From RGIG4097 sp937885645 (GTDB lineage: Bacteria > Bacillota > Clostridia > Christensenellales > CAG-917), in NCBI GenBank assembly GCA_937885645.1, contig CALABJ010000013.1, forward strand, positions 62,001 through 126,000: a DNA stretch of 64,000 nucleotides. Direction: 5' to 3'. Each line of letters opens with the position of its first letter. Position 1 is the stretch's first letter. The notes beneath the pieces were generated by a model that saw only the letters and a program-made list of their open reading frames with translations, did no database searches and was not told the origin of the DNA. Made by a program: the position numbers and the translations under genes. Shown one piece after another: positions 61,411 to 64,000 of this stretch.

Positions 61411-61878
61411 ATGGCAGACAAATTTGTAAGCGCAGAAGCCGCAGAACTCATTGAAAAGTCCATAACCGAAGTTGTTGAAGCAAATGGCTATGAAGTGGTT
61501 GAAATCAAATACTTCAAGGAATACGGCAGATACAATCTCACAGTCTTCATTTGGTCAAAAGATGGCGTTGACCTCAACGGATGCGAAACAGTCCACAACG
61601 CACTTGACCCCATCATGGACAAATACGAGGAGCTTTTCCCCGAAGAATACGTCCTCAACGTGTCTTCATCAGGACTTGATCGTCCCATCGTCACAATGGA
61701 TGACTTCCGCAGAGCACTTGACACCGAAATCGAAGTCAAGGACGAAAAGGGCAAACGCCACGGAAAACTTATCTCTCACGACGAAAACTCATTCACAATT
61801 CTCACAGGGGACAAAAACCCTAAAGAAATAACAATCTCAAAAACAAACGTAAAAATACAACCGTATATCAGGTTTTAG
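61411..61878 (+). CDS. rimP: Ribosome maturation factor RimP
   Basis: The product is 155 residues. It acts in 30S maturation. N-terminal alpha/beta domain with VVEIKYFKEYGRYNLTVFIW and the hallmark YVLNVSSSGLDRPI; C-terminal SH3-like domain with GKLISHDENSFTIL. AAGGAG precedes the start. First gene of the rimP-nusA operon. Confidence 0.97.
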   Translation: MADKFVSAEAAELIEKSITEVVEANGYEVVEIKYFKEYGRYNLTVFIWSKDGVDLNGCETVHNALDPIMDKYEELFPEEYVLNVSSSGLDRPIVTMDDFRRALDTEIEVKDEKGKRHGKLISHDENSFTILTGDKNPKEITISKTNVKIQPYIRF

Positions 61879-61887
61879 GAGGACCTT

Positions 61888-62970
61888 ATGGCAAAGAAAG
61901 TAAAAGAAGACTTCACTGCAGATTTCTTCCCCGCACTTGCAGATCTTGAAAAAGCAACCAAGATCTCAAAGGAAGTTATGCTTGAAGCATTGGAATCAGG
62001 ACTTGTATCCGCATACAAGAAGGAATTTGGCGAATCAAGAACAATCGCAGTCCGTCTCAATGAAGAAAAGGGTACAATCAAAGTCTATGCACACCGTCTT
62101 ATCGTTGAAGAAGTCGAAGACGAAGCAAGCCAAATTTCACTTGAAGAAGCACTTGAAATCAAGGAAAACGCACAAGTTGGCGAAGTCATCGTTGAAGACA
62201 TCACTCCCAAGGATTTCAGTCGTATCGCAGCACAAACAGCAAGACAAGTTGTCATGCAACGTTTGAACGATGCAAAGAAGGAATATATCCTCAACGAAAT
62301 GAACGAAAAGCAAGGTGAAATCGTCGGCGCAATCGTCCGCAGAAAGGAAGGCAACAACGTTTACGTTGAAATCAGCGGAACACAAATGGAAGGCGTCATG
62401 ATGCAAGTGGACCAAGTCCCCACCGAAACCTACAATCTCAACGATATGATCAAAGTTTACGTCAAGAAAATCCGCGAAACTTTGAAGGGCGCACAAGTCA
62501 TCGTGTCTCGTTCAGCAGCAGGTTTTGTTAGAAGACTTTTCGAGCTTGAAGTCCCCGAAATCAAAGCAGGCCTCGTGAAGATCGCAGGTTGCGTCCGTGA
62601 AGCAGGCTTCCGCACAAAGATCGCTGTTTACAGCGAAGATCCCAACGTGGACGCAGTGGGTGCATGCATCGGCAACAAGGGTATCCGTGTCAACGAAGTC
62701 GTCCAAGAACTTGGCGGTGAAAAGATCGACGTTGTTGAATACTGCGCAGATCCTATTGAATATATCGCACGCGCACTCTCTCCTGCACAAGTGCTTATGG
62801 TTTCAATCAATGAAGAAGAAAAGCACGCAAGAGTCATCGTCAGCGACGAAAAACTCAGCCTCGCAATCGGCAGAAACGGTCAAAATGCACGTCTTGCTGC
62901 AAAACTCACTGGCTGGAAGATAGACGTCAAACCCGCATCAACCTTGAAGACCGAGGAAGAGAATGCCTAG
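61888..62970 (+). CDS. nusA: Transcription termination/antitermination factor NusA
   Basis: The product is 360 residues, the short Gram-positive form. N-terminal RNA-polymerase-binding domain (1-125), S1 domain (about 135-200, GEIVGAIVRRKEGNNVYVEI), then two KH domains with VDAVGACIGNKGIRV and SLAIGRNGQNARLA. AGGAGG precedes the start. Its last eight bases overlap ylxR. Confidence 0.97.
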   Translation: MAKKVKEDFTADFFPALADLEKATKISKEVMLEALESGLVSAYKKEFGESRTIAVRLNEEKGTIKVYAHRLIVEEVEDEASQISLEEALEIKENAQVGEVIVEDITPKDFSRIAAQTARQVVMQRLNDAKKEYILNEMNEKQGEIVGAIVRRKEGNNVYVEISGTQMEGVMMQVDQVPTETYNLNDMIKVYVKKIRETLKGAQVIVSRSAAGFVRRLFELEVPEIKAGLVKIAGCVREAGFRTKIAVYSEDPNVDAVGACIGNKGIRVNEVVQELGGEKIDVVEYCADPIEYIARALSPAQVLMVSINEEEKHARVIVSDEKLSLAIGRNGQNARLAAKLTGWKIDVKPASTLKTEEENA

Positions 62971-63217
62971 TAATCCCAAAAACACAAGAAAATGCTGTGT
63001 GTGCAAGGAACACGCAGACAAGTCTGAACTCATCCGTCTTGTAAAAACAAGTGATGGTGTGAAAATTGACACAACCGGAAAGATGGACGGAAGAGGCGCA
63101 TACGTACACCGCAATAAAAAGTGCATTGACGCTTGCATAAAGAAATTTGCACTCAATGCCGCGTTCAAAGGTGCTGTTGCAAAGGAAGTTTACGATGAAC
63201 TCAAAAATCAACTCTAA
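62963..63217 (+). CDS. ylxR: YlxR family RNA-binding protein (DUF448)
   Basis: The product is 84 residues. The family pattern RKCCVCKEHADKSELIRLVK and GRGAYVHRNKKCIDACIKK is present. Small basic RNA-binding protein of the nusA-infB operon; the exact role is unsettled. It overlaps nusA by eight bases and the next gene by 23. Confidence 0.94.
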   Translation: MPSNPKNTRKCCVCKEHADKSELIRLVKTSDGVKIDTTGKMDGRGAYVHRNKKCIDACIKKFALNAAFKGAVAKEVYDELKNQL

Positions 63218-63485
63218 AATTCAATCGTATATTGGACTTGCAATGCGCAGTGGCAGAATTTTGCTTGGCGAAGACAAAATCTCTGAAAGACTGAACTCTT
63301 GTGTCATAGTTCTTATAGATGAAAGCGCAACGGACAAATACAAGGAAAGACTGCTGAAAAAGTGCGGAAATATCCCTGCATTTGTTATGGACGGAATTTC
63401 AAACGCCGTTCATCGCGACCAAGTGCTTGCCATAGCCATAACAGACAGTGGACTTGGCAATGCAATCTTAGATAATTTGAGGTAA
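63195..63485 (+). CDS. ylxQ: L7Ae/L30e-like ribosomal protein (YlxQ)
   Basis: The product is 96 residues. The start ATG 63195 is chosen from AAAGGA at 63181-63186 and the family opening IQSYIGLAMRSGRILLG. The L7Ae fold continues with VIVLIDESATD and GNIPAFVM. It binds kink-turn-type RNA in relatives. It overlaps ylxR by 23 bases; infB begins three bases after its stop. Confidence 0.92.
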   Translation: MNSKINSKIQSYIGLAMRSGRILLGEDKISERLNSCVIVLIDESATDKYKERLLKKCGNIPAFVMDGISNAVHRDQVLAIAITDSGLGNAILDNLR

Positions 63486-63487
63486 AT

Positions 63488-64000
63488 ATGGCCGAAAACA
63501 AAACAACTAACCCCCAAGACAACATCAAATTGTTGCAATCCTATAAGGGCGAAAAGTATGCATCATTGATGCAACAAATTTCACGTGAAAAGAGCCGTGC
63601 CGTAGTTTTGAAGGAATCAATCAAGGCAAAGATGGCTCAACTGCGCGAACTTGCTCTTGAAAAAGAAAGAGCTGAAGCAGTCGCAGAAGAAGTGGAAGTC
63701 AAGCCCGAAGTGAAGGAAGTCAAGGCAGAAGAACCCAAGGTGGAAGTGGTCGAAGCACCCAAAGCGGAAGAAAAACCCGTGGAAGTTGCCGAGCCTAAAA
63801 AGGCAGAACCTGCTGTTGAAAAGCCCGCTCCCGAGGTAAAACCTGTCAAGGCCGAAAAGGTAAACAAGCCCGTTGAAAAGAAAGAAGAAAAGCCCGCAGA
63901 AGGCAAGAAGGATGGCAAACCTGCACAACCCAAAAAGCAATCCTCCCAACCTGCTGAAATAGAAAGAATTGCCACCGGCAAGCCCAATGTTTGGCTTATC
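63488..64000 (+). CDS. infB: Translation initiation factor IF-2, N-terminal part (cut by window end)
   Basis: The frame runs open from ATG 63488 to the window edge (171 codons). The visible part is the species-variable N-terminus: a helix (about 10-60) and then a Lys/Glu/Pro/Val-rich linker; the GTPase domain is beyond the window. Identification rests on the nusA-ylxR-ylxQ-infB order and the typical composition. Confidence 0.88.
   Translation, partial: MAENKTTNPQDNIKLLQSYKGEKYASLMQQISREKSRAVVLKESIKAKMAQLRELALEKERAEAVAEEVEVKPEVKEVKAEEPKVEVVEAPKAEEKPVEVAEPKKAEPAVEKPAPEVKPVKAEKVNKPVEKKEEKPAEGKKDGKPAQPKKQSSQPAEIERIATGKPNVWLI

Overview
The window looks like chromosome of an uncultured, Gram-positive-type gut member of the Bacillota, probably class Clostridia. 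The evidence is: lipoproteins with lipoboxes and no outer-membrane genes; Bacillus/Clostridium-type synteny blocks; an RNase P RNA with a type A 3' end rather than the Bacilli type B form; and an OLE RNA locus, which is restricted to mostly anaerobic or extremophilic Bacillota. Readable promoters nearly all have a 16-18 nt spacer and often an extended TG -10. I cannot place it to genus.

Layout. 1-1.95 kb: the end of a secreted modular protein, a tRNA-Ser(GGA), and a small array of duplicated tRNA 3' ends. 1.9-18.6 kb is accessory. It holds a sugar-type ABC transporter headed by two unknown membrane proteins, its solute-binding lipoprotein, a lipoprotein nuclease of the SNase family, a giant OB-fold/Ig-like lipoprotein, a minus-strand surE-nrnA-nrnA operon, and two more lipoproteins (one an SGNH hydrolase). 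Together these suggest capture and recycling of extracellular polymers, possibly nucleic acids. 18.8-20.1 kb: a Lys/Pro/Ala-rich protein ending in two DUF1508 domains.

20.3-45.4 kb is housekeeping: pcrA-ligA; yicC-gmk-rpoZ-coaBC-priA-def-fmt-rsmB-rlmN-rsgA-rpe-(MazG-like); rpmB (minus); asp23/yloU-fakA/yloV-recG; then the OLE RNA-oapA-tlyA unit and nadK-argR-recN. Between tlyA and nadK, on the minus strand, lies an overlooked 39-residue membrane protein gene with a perfect consensus promoter and essentially no leader. 45.4-48.7 kb: two paralogous unknown membrane proteins, rnpB, and a 469-residue unknown protein.

48.8-64 kb is housekeeping again: rarA-ruvX-DUF1292; rpsB-tsf-pyrH behind a structured leader; frr-uppS-cdsA-dxr-rseP-ispG; a protein at the polC position that keeps the PolC N-terminal/OB-like part and a DEDDh exonuclease but has no PHP or polymerase domain; then rimP-nusA-ylxR-ylxQ-infB (truncated by the window edge).

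Most noteworthy: the OLE RNA/OapA locus, the 39-residue protein beside it, the polymerase-less PolC relative, at least five genes whose promoters put the transcription start on or within a few bases of the start codon, and the tRNA-Ser 3'-end duplications. All assignments come from reading the sequence; no database search was possible.
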